From contig CM068377.1 in NCBI GenBank assembly GCA_034770075.1, forward strand, positions 78,480,406 through 78,544,405: a stretch of DNA of 64,000 bases, read 5' to 3'. Below the pieces are notes generated by a model. The model was not told the origin of the DNA, did no database searches, and was given only the letters and a program-made list of their open reading frames with translations. Positions 34,782 through 46,690 of this stretch are shown piece after piece (the stretch's first letter is position 1; each line of letters begins with the position of its first letter). Position numbers and translations under genes: made by a program. Source of the stretch: Aralia elata. Taxonomy: Eukaryota > Streptophyta > Magnoliopsida > Apiales > Araliaceae.

Positions 34782-36203
34782 ATGGACCTCTATTCAGACC
34801 GTAGTTGGATGAGACGACGAAAGTCAAGTGCCCAGATAGGTGCTACAACTGAATTAGAACTGGTTGTCAAGTGTTTTTGGATTATGCGTTTATTCACCCG
34901 AAATGTGTGAATGGTCAGAACAAGATAAGATGCCCTTGTTTGAAGTGTAAGAATGTAAATTATATGGACAGAGACATGGTAAACTATCATTTACTTATTT
35001 TTGGGTTCATAAAAAATTACGAAGAATGCTGGTAGGCACATGGGCAGAGAAGAGATAGTGACATCGCACAAGTACACACTCCGAGTAGCAGTACTCATCG
35101 TATGAATGATATGGTTCATGATATTACAGGGACAGATATTGATTGGGAACAAGGCAGAGAGCAACCTATGAATTCTGATGCCAAAGCGTTCTTTAAGTTG
35201 TTAGATGAGGGTAGCGAGCCGTTGTGGCATGGTTTCACCAAGCACACTACGTTGTCTGCAGGGACGACATTACTTAACATCAAGGTTGATCACAACATGA
35301 GCCATGAGTGTTTTGAGTCGCTCTTGAAGGCTATTAAGAGTATGTTACCTGACAGTGAAAAATTGCCCGATAACTACTACTACTGTAAGAAAATGGTGAA
35401 GAAGTTGGGTCTTAGATACTAAAAGATTGATGCATGTCCGAACGATTACATGTTTTATAAGGAAAATGAACAACAGACAAGGTGCACATTTTGCCGTCAT
35501 GATCGGTTCAGGCCTAATAAAGAGGGTGTGACTACAAAAAAGACAAATATACCTTTTAAGATTTTAAGGTATTTTTCAATTACGCATCGGCTAAAAAGGC
35601 TGTACATTTCTTCAAGAACAGATGAACATATGACTTGGCATGCAAAATCTCTAGCTAAAGATAGAGAACTTAACCATCCCGCAGATGGGCAAGCTTGGAA
35701 AGATTTCAACTTAGCACATCATGGGTTTGCATTGGAACCTAAAAATGTGAGGCTTAGCTTGTCAACTGATGGATTCAACCTGTTCGGCCACTCAGCTGTC
35801 CCGTACTCCTGCTGGCCTGTGATTGTTACTCCGTACAACTTGCCTCATTGGATGTGTATGAAACAGCCATACTTGTTTCTTTCACTCGTGATTCCTGGTC
35901 CCAAGAGTCCTGGAAAGAACCTAGATGTTTACTTGAGACCTCTTATAGACGAGTTTAAGGTATTGTGGGAGGATGGAGTACAGACTTGGGATGTTTCCAT
36001 GAAAACAAATTTTAACCTGAGGGCAGCGGTTATGTGGACTATAAGTGATTTTCCTGCCTATGGTATGTTAGTTGGATGGAGGAGTATACACGAGAAGTTG
36101 GCTTGTCCGTATTGTATGGAGCATACAAAGTCTTTCAATCTATCAAAAGGTCGAAAGCCTTGCTGGTTTAACTGTCATCGTCATTTCTTGTAGGTAGACC
36201 ACC
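34782..36203 (+). pseudogene. CACTA TNP2-type transposase, 5' half (interrupted)
   Basis: A start at 34782 gives MDLYSDRSWM, the usual opening of plant TNP2-like transposases. The zinc-binding segment IRCPCLKCKN follows at 34926-34955 after a frameshift near 34870. The main frame from 35102 carries CPNDYMFY, the transposase_21 core HRLKRLY, TWHAKS, LSTDGFNLFG, YSCWPV, and KSPGKNLDVYLRPLIDE, then the ACPYCM-type motif and CWFNCHRHF. In-frame stops occur at 35033 (TAG), 35420 (TAA, where Gln is usual) and 36191 (TAG). The frame then meets the Tat element at 36204 exactly in the middle of a codon and continues at 62975. In an active element this protein would cut the transposon ends. Confidence 0.88.
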
Positions 36204-38236
36204 TGTAGACACCCAAATTTTGCACTTCGTATACTAACTCTGACAGGAGGGCAAAATCGTCAATTGTCCCAGCCTACGAGAACGAAAGGTGGACATAAGT
36301 ACGAACACTCAGAGCCGCCACGACGACTTGCGATCAAAGCTAAATGACATGGCACGTTTCCCAGCTGTTCCCGGACTGCAAAATATAAGCCTTTCAGCGA
36401 AAACTAACGGTACGACACGAGAATCAAGGTACGGTACGAAAATCGAGAAAATCAGCCCAGCCAGCCACAGATTGATCTGCGGCCAATGATTAAAATAAAC
36501 TGAAGTGCGCGGCGGGCAGCTAAAGTGCGCGGCGGGCGCGGAGGAACCGAGGCCAGCCGCAGATCAATCTGCGGCTGCCTCTGGTCAGCCTTTATCAACG
36601 CATTTCTTCATTTGGCATACAGAAGGTTGAGCAGCGGAAGAAGAAAAGAAAAGAAGAAGAATCAGCAAGCAGCAACAACGAGAAAAGAGAGAAAAGAGAG
36701 AAAAAAGTGAGGATTTATACCCCTTTTGCTAGATTGTATCACAAATAGTTTCTACTATATTCAATATACGAATTTATACGCATCGTGGTGTCATTTGCAA
36801 GGTGAAAAAGACATTTTTTTTTAGCATTTTTGTTATATCATTTTGTTAAACTTTTATCATTTGGGGCTATATTAAATGTAGTTTTTCTTGTATATCATTG
36901 AGGATACATGGATTAGGGACTATTAGTGAGGTTCCAATGGAACAAAATTCTTCCTAATGGCCCGATGATATCCATTTGGTGAATTTTAGCTCGTTATGAT
37001 AATGTGTTATATGTAGTGTATTTAAATTACTATTTTAGGATATTGTGGTGTGTTAGGAAACCCGGTATTGTTCATTTGTGTATTATCCATTTTGTGGGTG
37101 TGTAGCAATTTTGGATGTGAGCCTAGGAACGCGACCCCATGGTCCAAATCCGATGATGGACATTTTTGGCGAATGTAATAGGGTCGATGTGCCTTTTATT
37201 GTAACATGTAACCGTCGGGCCTTAAAACGATATCATGCTGAAGGTCGGGTTTAAGGCCCTATAATAGTGAAATATGCAATTGTGGGCGTTTGGGGTTATT
37301 TTAATGGCTTACATGCCCATGAATAACCCCAACGCATTTTAAGGTTTCATTTGATTTATGACACAAAAAATTGATTTCAAAGATAAATGATGAGATTGTC
37401 ATAAAAGCAATCAAATTAGGTTATTAGCACCACGAGGTTTAAAATTGGAAGTGCTAATGAATGTCGATTCCTGTTTAAACGAGAAGGTTAAAGAAAAAAT
37501 CATGTTTAAATCTCACAAAATTTGGTTTCATAAAAATAACGTTTTATTAAACCTTCGGGCATAGGGTTAAAGAGATCCTAGAAATTGCCGTCACTTTATT
37601 CACGAAAGCAACGTATGGGTCTCGATTCTTATTTTGACGAAGGTTTAAAAAACTCTTGTTTTGCCAAAACAACACCTAATGAAAATCTCACAGCTTTTGA
37701 CAATTAAAATCAAACCTTTCTCATAAAGAATAAAGCTTTCTCATATAAGCCGAAGGACATTCTAAAGTACTCTCAAAACACGACTTTCCATAAAAAACCC
37801 CAAATGATTCTTTCATACAAACTCACCACAACATTCACATAGGCACACACACGCGCACACATACACATTTTAAGATTTAAAAGGATAGGAAAAGCATCAA
37901 GATTGCGGTAACCGTGTTTCACGGAAGTCGGGGGGTGCCTAACACCTTCCCCTCACTTAAGCAAGCCCCCGAACTCTATGAATCTCGGTTTGCAGACCAA
38001 TTAATTCGGAGTCACATATGAGCCAGTGATTTACGAAAGAACAAAACTCGGATGAGTTGGTACATCCATTTCAAATATACCAACTGGCGACTCTGGTCAA
38101 TTGGCTCATCATAAAAAACGATCTTTCAAAACCCCGTCGACATTAGTGCCGACCTTTTCCAAAAATCATCTAATAAAAAGGCTAAAATTGGAAAGGGTAA
38201 TAATTCTCCTAGGAGCGATCTTTCCCGGCGTCGACA
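36204..38236 (+). repeat. Outer Tat element 5' LTR
   Basis: 2033 bp. U3 holds two copies of the near-palindrome GCCGCAGATYRATCTGCGGC (36464-36483, imperfect, and 36556-36575). The 3' part has a CA-rich microsatellite near 37845 and the conserved block TTCACGGAAGTCGGGGGGTG, followed by CCTAACACCTTCCCCTC. It closely matches the LTR at 60944. Confidence 0.92.
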
Positions 38237-38979
38237 GCTGGGGACATTAGAGGGCTTAAGCCGCGTTCAAATCTTGATGCTGTCCTATCCTTTAAAAATT
38301 CATGAATGTGTATGTGCGTGCGATATTTTGACCTATTTTACTTGTTGTGTGAATGTGTGTTTTGTCCAATGAATGAATGATTGAATGGAATTGCTTTACT
38401 TTAAAGTAATCATTTGCATACGGTGAGGACGATGCATGTGAATGTATGTTAAGAGTGTACCTCCTCATGAGGCGAACCTGTCGGTTGCTTATTACTGGAC
38501 TCGAAGGGGCTGCTCCCCGGAGATGGCTCAGGAAACGCACCACCCAAATCCGCTCCAATCGAAAGGATTCAGACGAGTAGATTGCGAAGATTTGGGGACC
38601 TTCATGTCAAAAAGCCGCGAGAGTAACCTTAGGGTAGGTCAGCCTCAGATTGACCCGACGCAGGGAAAGTCTCTTCATGCCCTTTCACGTTTACGCGTAT
38701 AAGTGTCATAGTCCCATTCAGTATTTTTACATATGCCTTCCCTGTTGTCAAAAGAAAGTACTGACCTCTATGTTTTGCAGGGAATAGCTGGGAAGGCATA
38801 ATAATTCGTGGCCATCAATTATTATTGCAATAAGGGACTGCTAACATTTTTGTTTTTGCAGGGAAAGATTAAAAAACCCAAAAACACAAAAGTTACAGCT
38901 TTAGCATGCATCCACCTCTTTCATTTCCCAAAGATTAAACTCCAAACTGTTTTCCTGTAGGATTGCTCCTCAAACGCGT
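38237..38979 (+). other. Outer Tat leader with degraded primer binding site and a small conserved ORF
   Basis: Immediately after the LTR, GCTGGGGACATTAGAGGGC lacks 12 nt present in the inner element, so the primer binding site is mostly deleted. An 86-codon ORF at 38442-38702 (VAYYWTRRGCSPEMAQETHH core) is nearly identical to one at 46194 in the inner element. The stretch GAAGGGGCTGCTCCCCGGAG within it can fold as a short hairpin. TCCTGTAG before 38960 looks like a splice acceptor ahead of gag. Confidence 0.6.
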
Positions 38980-41900
38980 TTGCAATCTAAGAGGGCCCAG
39001 GTTTCTACATCTGAAATGGCTGATATTTCACTTCCTAATCCTGGTTCCATATCTCGGGAGGAATTCGATGATTTTAAAAAGCAGATGTTGGAAATGGCCA
39101 CGATGCTGAAGGAGCAGTTGCTACCTAGACAGGATCCGCCAAGCAAGGACCCGTCTAAAGATGATCAACCCCAACTTAAGGGCGAGCCAGTCATCCCTAA
39201 AGCCATTCCCGCACCTAACAGGACAGTGATCACTATTCCAGAGGTGGGAGACACTGATGACCTTCGAAAGAAAATAAAGTAGATGGAGGAGACTATCCAG
39301 TCTCTAAAAGGCATAGGTTCCCTGGGCAGGGTGAATTATTCAGATCTGTGTGTCTTTCCAGGAACCAAGTATCCGGAGAAGTTCAAAATTCCTGAATTTG
39401 AAAAATATAATGGGAAGGGAGACCCTTATACACACCTGAAGATATACATTGGGGAACTTGGGTCTTATGCAGAGGACGAAGGACTGAGGATGCAATTATT
39501 TCAAAAGAGCCTAACGGGAGAAGCAAGAACTTGGTATGCTCGCCTTGATAATGCTCGGATCCACAACTGGGAGGAATTGACCCATACTTTCTTGACACAA
39601 TACAGCTTCCAAGCACAGATGGCCCCTGACAGATATCAGATGACAAAGGTCAAGAAACAACCGAAAGAATCTTTTAGGGACTATGCACAGCGGTGGAGGG
39701 GTATGGCTGCACAAGTGAATCCCCCAATGAGCGACGCAGAGATGGTAATGACCTTTGTGGACATTCAGGAGGCGCCCTATTATGAGCGAGTGATAGCGGG
39801 GATTAGAAGACCTTTTGCCGAAATGATAAAGCATGGAGAAATGGTTGAAATGGGGTTAAAGTCTGGCAAGATCCGGGACTTCACAGCTCTAGAGGCAGTT
39901 GCGGAGCAAATCCAGAGTGGAAACTATGGTAGTACTTCCCGCAGGACCCAAAAGAAAAGGGAGGAGGATGTTTCCCTCATCCTGCAGGGATCATCTAGGA
40001 AGGTGGAGAATAGACCTCCAGTGAAAATACAGAGAATAATGCCACCCCGACAATCTAATTTCCATAATCAAAGGACGGACGAACGAAGAAGATTTGAAGC
40101 CACAAAAGATCGGGTATTCACCCCGCTTGGGGATCCTCTTGAACAGATTTTGGTGGTCTTAATAGCACAGAGAAAGATAGTCGATTTGGCACCCCCAATT
40201 GACCCGAAAGGGAGAAGATTTAACCCAAGTAAGAAGTGTGCCTACCATTCGGGTTCCCCTGGTCATGATACTTAGGACTGCTGGACGCTGAAGCACAAGA
40301 TTCAGAACATGATCGATAGCGGGGAGATCGTGGTGGAACAACCAGAGTCACCAAATGTTAAAGTTAATCCTCTGCCTAAGCATGATGGGGAAGGGGTCAA
40401 TGTGGTGGAAGCCAGCGAAGCCGGAGGACCACCAAGGCAGAATTATATAAAGAGAATTGATGAGATGATTGACATGACAAGTGATCAAGAGAATATACGA
40501 GGGACACCGATTAGGTTGGCAGGTCTGAGCAGGAGTATCACCGAGGGGCCTATCAGGTTAACGGCTCCGAAACCTCTCACTATTGCAGCGAGGCCACAAA
40601 TCCCCATTAGCAGTCTGAAAACAGTACCGTGGAATTACGAGGGAGTATCAGAGGAGGCGACCAGTTGTGCTTCGGTAACATCAAAGGAGAATCCTTTATA
40701 TCTTCCTGGATGAGTCCTTGAGAGCAAAGAGAAGAAGAACAAAAAGATATCCGAGGAGAAAGCTGTGGAATTCTTAAGGAAGATGAATCATCCAGAAGCA
40801 AGGGGGATTAAGGTATTGAGCGAGGAATCGACTCTGACACCGATCATGGATTTGGTATTATCATCCGATGATCACTGCAGAGTTCTGGCCAAAGTTCTGG
40901 AAGAGGCGCACATTCCCAAGGTGATTAGCAAAGAAGGGTTCGGCCATCTAGTGGACCATCTGTTAGAAAACAATGTAATATCGTTCACAGATGATGATAT
41001 CCCCAAAGAGGGAAGGGGGCATCGGAAACCGCTGCATATTGCGGTAATCTCATCGGGATATGTTATGAATGGGGTGTTAATTGATGGGGGATCAACATTG
41101 AATATCTGTCCATTCAGTACATTGGAAAAAATGAACGTCAATTCTAAGCGCCTACGGGCCAGTTATGTGGTGGTACGAGCCTTTGACGGATCCCGGAAGG
41201 ATACGATGGGGGAGATAGAATTGCCTTTGGAAATAGGGCCTTGTACTTTCGATATCTCATTCCAAGTCCTGGATATCGCGGCAAGTTATAACATGTTATT
41301 GGGAAGGCCGTGGATACGCATGGCCGGGGCAGTTCCCTCTACGCTACACCAGCAAATTAAGTTTATCATCGACGGGAACCTGGTGACGGTCTCTGCGGAG
41401 CATAATGACCCTTCTCCTTACAGGAATGGCCTGCTGGTAATTAATTTGGACGAGACGGTTGTACCCGCCAGTTTTCAGGCACTGGAAATCAATACTCCCC
41501 ACTACAGATGTTTGAGGGCTCCAGCCGTGAAACCTACGGTCCCTACTGAACTTACCTTTGTTGTTAGAGAAATGATGAAGATGAAGTTTCGACCTGGGCA
41601 AGGGTTGGGAAAGAACAGTCAAGGAATTACTGAGCCCATTCGACTGCCCAGCCAGATAGGCAAGGCAGGGCTGGGATATTATGGAGGCATAGAACAGAAA
41701 CACCCTCAAAGGGGGTCCCCAATTCGACTGGCCGAAAGTCTGATGCCGAAAGTCAACAAGGAACAAGGTACTTGCGAGCCTATGTCTGAGATAGGAGGTG
41801 GAAAATTGACCCCCACAAATGATGAGTCGGCCAAAAAGGAGAGTTTCCTGCAGGAGGTCATGCAACAGTTTAAAACCAAGTGTTATATCCTTGGACCGTC

Positions 41901-42134
41901 AGTAAGCAGTGGATAAGGGAAGGATGTTGCCACGCCGTCAGGAGCCCAACAGAGTGTGCCTGTCATCGATTGGGCGGGGCTGATTATCCCTGAGGAGGTT
42001 ACGAAGAAGGACCAATGTGATGTGGCTGTGGTCATCAAGGAGGTTCCCGATGCGAAGCCGCCTTTCATCTGTCGCATTCCACCCGATCTGACCACCAACA
42101 ACTGGACGATGGAGCCAGTAATATCCAAACGAGG
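38980..42134 (+). pseudogene. Outer Tat gag-protease with G-patch-like segment
   Basis: One frame runs from 38980 to 42134, broken by TAG 39280, TAG 40273, TGA 40711 and TAA 41914. The first in-frame ATG is at 39016. Gag core motifs are PEKFKIPEFEKYNGKGDPYT, QLFQKSLTGEARTWY and FLTQYSFQ. A zinc-knuckle-like CAYHSGSPGHDT...CW lies at 40237-40284. The aspartic protease has VLIDGGSTLNICP (Asp codon at 41083). A glycine-rich KFRPGQGLGKNSQGITEPI at 41584-41640 resembles a G-patch, a segment known behind some retroviral and plant retroelement proteases. Gag would form the particle and the protease would mature it. This copy cannot make a full product without readthrough. Confidence 0.9.
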
Positions 42135-42307
42135 GTAAAATATGGCGTCAGGATGGTAGATCCCAGATGGTGGGGGATGAATGGATACCAGTTTTTGTCT
42201 TTTATTTTGAATTTTACGTGGTTATGTTATTTTGTCATGTTATTCTAAAGATGATCATTGTGGAAAAGTGACTTATATATATGACAAATATTTTTGTTTC
42301 ATGTCAG
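42135..42307 (+). other. Candidate intron between protease and reverse transcriptase
   Basis: GTAAAA at 42135 and TTTCATGTCAG ending at 42307 bound 173 nt that contain stops in the coding frame and a T-rich stretch. Removing it joins the gag-protease frame to the RT frame without a shift (GG plus G makes one Gly codon). An intron at this position is known from Ogre elements of the Tat lineage. Splicing here is inferred. Confidence 0.65.
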
Positions 42308-43909
42308 GTGTACCAATTTGAGTATCTCTTGCCTAACAAACGATGTTTCAAATTTGAAAGATGACTATGATTTTGATATTGAGCTGGATTTCGATTTAAT
42401 GGGCATTGAGCAGGATGAGACAGATAATGATGACACGCCTGACGAGATCAAAGGATGGGTCGAAGACAAACCCAAACCTAACTTAGACCAAACCATCACC
42501 ATAAATATCGAAACCCCTGACAAACCCAAAGAGCTCAAGATAGGGACAGATCTGACTTCTAGCCAGAAAACAGAAATAACCGAGTTGCTAAGCTAGTATG
42601 AGGATGTTTTTGCCTGGTCTCATGAGAACATGATCGGATTATCCACCGACATTGTGGTGCACCGGCTGCCCATCAAGGAGGGTTTCAAGCCTGTCAGCAG
42701 AAACTAAGAAAGCTAAAACCGGAATGGAGCTTGAAGGTGAAAGAAGAAATTGTCAAACAGTTCAAGGCCAGAATCATTATGGTGTCCATTTACCCGGAAT
42801 AGCTGTCCAATATAGTCCCAGTGGCTAAGCTTGGAGGGAAGGTGAGGGTATGTGTCGACTATAGGGATCTGAACAAGGCCAGCCTCAAGGACAACTTCTC
42901 AGTGCCTTTTATACACATCTTGGTGGATAACACATCCCAATACGAGATGTACTCTTTTGTTGATTGCTTTGCGGGGTATCATCAGATAATGGTGGCAGAG
43001 GAAGACCGGGAAAAGACCGCTTTCATCACCCCTTGGGGCACCTTCTGTTACAGACGATTGGCCTTCGGTCTCACAAATGTGGGGGCTACTTATCAGAGAG
43101 CCATGATGGCCCTGTTCCACGACATGATGCACAAGGAGATAGAGGTCTACGTGGATGACATTATCGTGAAATTGAGGGTAGAATCTAATCATATAACCTA
43201 TCTCAAAAAGCTATTCGATCGGCTCAGGAAATATAATTTGAAGCTCAATCCGACAAAGTGTGCTTTCGGAGTGCAGTCGGGCAAGCTCTTAGGATTCATA
43301 GTTAGTAATCGGGGCATTGAGTTGGATCCGGCGAAGATTAAGGCCATTGTGGATATGCCGGCACCTCGCACAGAAAAAGAGATAAGAGGATTTCTGGGAA
43401 GAATAAACTTCATCAGTCGCTTCATATCCCACTTGACAACTACATGCGAGCCAATTTTTAAACTGTTAAGGAAAGATGTCTCCCAAGGGTGGAATAGGCA
43501 ATGCCAGAAAGCCTTCCAGACCATTAAGAGGCAGCTGACAGAAGCACCGGTGCTGGTACCCCCGAAGGATGGGATCCCTCTGTTTATGTATATATCGGTC
43601 AATGCCATTGCGATGGGATGTATGCTGAGATAGAAGAATGAATCAGGCAAAGAGCAGGCCATCTATTACCTCAGCAAGAGATTTAGCCGATGTGAACAGA
43701 ATTACACCCCCATCGAAAGGACCTGTTGTGATTTGGCGTGGGCGGCAATGAGATTACAACACTATCTCCATGAACACACTACGTACCTGATATCGAGAAT
43801 GGATCCCCTGAAGTATATCTTTGAAAGGCCCATGCTGAACTGTCGACTGTCAAGGTGGCAGTTAATCTTACAGCAGTTCGACATCGTATACGTAACTCAG
43901 AAAGCCATG
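42308..43909 (+). pseudogene. Outer Tat reverse transcriptase and first RNase H, cut by the inner element
   Basis: An acidic linker (DDYDFDIELDFDLMGIEQDE) precedes EDVFAWSHENMIGLS, the RT entry region. The RT core has VDYRDLNKA, FAGYHQI, AFGLTNVGATYQ and the catalytic YVDD at 43148-43159. The first RNase H region ends RWQLILQQFDIVYVTQKAM. Lesions are TAG 42594, a frameshift near 42690, TAG 42799 (where Trp is expected in PEWLSN) and TAG 43631. The frame runs directly into the inner LTR at 43910 and resumes after 55039. Confidence 0.9.
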
Positions 43910-45972
43910 TGTAGACACCCAAATTTTGCGTTCCCTATACTAACCGTGACAGGAGGGAAAAATCGTAAATTAACCCAGCCTACGAGACGGAAGGTGGATA
44001 TAAGTGCGAACACTCAAAACCACCACGACGACTTGTGATCAAGGCTGACACGACGACGGGCGGAGCAAACACCCATGAATGATGTGGCACTTTTCCCAGC
44101 GGTTCTCGGACGGTAAAATGCAAGCCTTCCAGCAGAAACCGATGATCTGACACGAGAATCGAGGTGCGGTTCGGAAAACGAGAAAATCAGCCCACCCAGC
44201 CGCGGATTGATCTGCGGCCAAACGATTAAAATAATGGTAGTGCGCGAGACGGCTGAAGTGCGCGGCGGGCGCGGGGAAACCAAGGCCAGCCGCAGATTGA
44301 TCTGCGGCCAGCCGCAGATCAATCTGCGGCTGCCTAGGGCAACCCCTTATCAGGCCATTTTGCATACAGAAACAAGGAGAGAGGAGAAAAAGGCAGCAGC
44401 GGGAGCAGCTCGGGAAGAACAGCAAAATCAGCAACAATTAAGAGAGAAAAGAGAGAAAATAGTGAGGAATTGTATCCATTTTGTGAGACTATATATCATA
44501 TATTTCTACTCTATTCAATACACAAATTCATATATATTGTGTGGATTATTTGCAAAGTGAAAAATCCTTCGTTTTAGCATTTTGTTTTACCATTTTTTGT
44601 TGAAGTTTTTTTTGTCATTCGAATTATATTAAATGTAGTTGTTCTTGTATATTGTTGTGAATCCGTGGATTGAGGGCTATTAGTGAGGGTTCCAAATGGA
44701 ACGAAATTCCTCTTGATGGCCCGATGATATCCATTTGGTGAATTTTTAGCTCGTTGTAATGATGTATTGTGCATAGATTGGTTAGATTGCTATTTTTAGG
44801 ATCTTGTGGGTGTGTACCGATTTTGGATGTGAGCCTAGGAGCGCGACCCCGTGGTCCAAATCCGATGATGGACATCTTTTGATATATGTAATAAATTCGA
44901 TGTACCTTCCATTGTAAATATGTAATCGTCGGGCCTTAAAACGACGCCAAGGCGAGAATCGGGTTTAAGGCCCCGTAATAGTGAAGTATGTGATTGTGGG
45001 CGTTGGGGTTATTTGGATGGCTTACATGCCCATGAGTAGCCCCAATGCATTTTAATGCTTGATTTGATTTATGACACGAAATTGATTTCAAGGCTAAATG
45101 ATAAGATTTTCATAAAATCAATCAAACTAGGCTATTAGCACCATGAAGCTAAAATTTGGGAGTGCTTATGAATGTTGATTCTATTTCACGAGAAGGCAAA
45201 AGAAGGATTGTGTTCAAACGTCACAAGAAAATGGTTTGATGAAAATAAATGGTTGTTTTTTATTAAACCGTTGTGCATAGGGTTAAAGAGATTCTAGAAG
45301 TTGCCCATCATTTGAGTTAGGAAAGCAACGTATAGATCTCGATTCCTATTTTTGACGAAGGTTTAGAAAACTCTTGCTTTGCCAAAACGACACCTAATGA
45401 AAATCTCATAAGTTTTTGACAATTAAAATCAAACCTTTCTCATAAAGCTTTCTCGTATGAGCCGAATGACATTTTAAGTATTCTCAAAAGAGAGCACGAC
45501 TCTTCATCAAAACCCAAATGGTTTCTTCATGCAAACTCACCACGACATTCACATAGGCACACACACACACACACACACACACTCGCGTACATACACACAC
45601 ACACATTCAAGAATTAAAGGATAGGAAAAGCATCAAGATTGCGGTAATCGTGTTTCACGGAAGTCGGGGGGTGCCTAACACCTTCCCCTCGCTTAAGCAA
45701 GCCCCCGAACTCTATGAATCTCGGTTCGCAGACCAATTAATTCGGAGTCACATATGAGCCAGCGATTACGAAAACGAGACTCGGATGAGTTAGTACATCC
45801 ATTTCAAATATACCAACTGGCGACTCTGGTTAATTGGCTCATCATAAAAAACGATCTTTCAAAACCCCGTCGGCACTCAAGCCGACCCTTTTCCCCAAAA
45901 TCACCTAATCAAAAGGCCAAAATCGGAAAAGGACAAGCAATCGCATCAGAGGCGAGAAATCCGGCATCGACA
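43910..45972 (+). repeat. Inner Tat element 5' LTR
   Basis: 2063 bp. U3 has three near-palindromes of the GCCGCAGATYRATCTGCGGC type at 44199-44218, 44289-44308 and 44311-44330; the last two are almost adjacent and mutually inverted. A CA microsatellite lies near 45558-45606. It is highly similar to 52989-55039. Confidence 0.92.
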
Positions 45973-45974
45973 GC

Positions 45975-45993
45975 TGGCAACTCTGCTGGGGAC
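45975..45993 (+). other. Primer binding site of the inner Tat element
   Basis: TGGCAACTCTGCTGGGGAC starts two bases after the LTR end. The TGG start is complementary to the CCA end of a tRNA. Tat/Ogre elements commonly use an arginine tRNA, but I could not check the match. Confidence 0.65.
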
Positions 45994-46690
45994 ATTAGAG
46001 GGCTTAAGCCGCGTTCAAATCTTGATGCTATCCTATCCTTCAAAAATTCATGAATATGTGTGTGCATGCGATATTTTGATCATTTTTACTTTTGTTGTGT
46101 GAATGTGTATTTTTTCCAATAAGTGAATGATTGAATGGGATTGCTTTAATTTAAAGTAAAATCATTTGCATACGGTGAGGACGATGAATGTGAATGTATG
46201 TTGAGAGAGTACCTCCTCCTGAGGCGAACCTGTCGGTTGCTTATTACTGGACTCGAAGGGGCTGCTCCCCGGAGATGGCTCAGGAAACGCACCACCCCAA
46301 TCCGCTCCAATCGAAAGGATTCAGACGAGTAGATTGCGAAGATTTGGGGACCTTCATGCTGAAAAGCCCGCGAGAGTAACCCTAGGGTAGGTCAGCCTCT
46401 GATAAACCTAACGAAAGGGAAGCTTCTTCATGCCCTTTTATCATTCAGTCAAATAAATAAATGTCATGTAAATGGCATATAACTGTCATACCGGCATCAT
46501 CGTAATAAATATGTCCTGTATCATGTGATTACATCACCTGCACATATAAAGAGAATACTGACATGGTTTTGCAGGAGGGCAATCCGTGCCACGTACCAAG
46601 GTTTTCTAAAAACTTCTAAATACTATCCTGTCATCAAACACTGACCTTGATTTGCAGGATAAGATTAAAGAACCGTGAAAGTGTGGCCTC
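45994..46690 (+). other. Inner Tat leader with conserved small ORF
   Basis: An ORF at 46194-46379 has the same SVAYYWTRRGCSPEMAQETH core as 38442 in the outer element, with only a few nucleotide differences over about 150 nt. The remainder is noncoding, with no gag equivalent before the pol fragments begin. Confidence 0.55.

Noticed and set aside
34507..34812. 101-codon ORF over the 25-bp repeats
   Set aside because: Repetitive translation of the tandem array, without resemblance to a protein family.
35102..36193. Stand-alone host gene encoding a TNP2-like protein
   Set aside because: Its frame has internal stops and is continued in mid-codon at 62975, so it is half of an interrupted transposase rather than a domesticated gene.
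41344..41865. 173-codon minus-strand ORF opposite the Tat protease
   Set aside because: It is a shadow of the sense frame; the + strand carries recognisable protease and G-patch motifs.
43198..43662. 154-codon minus-strand ORF opposite the reverse transcriptase
   Set aside because: Shadow of the RT frame, with no independent motif.
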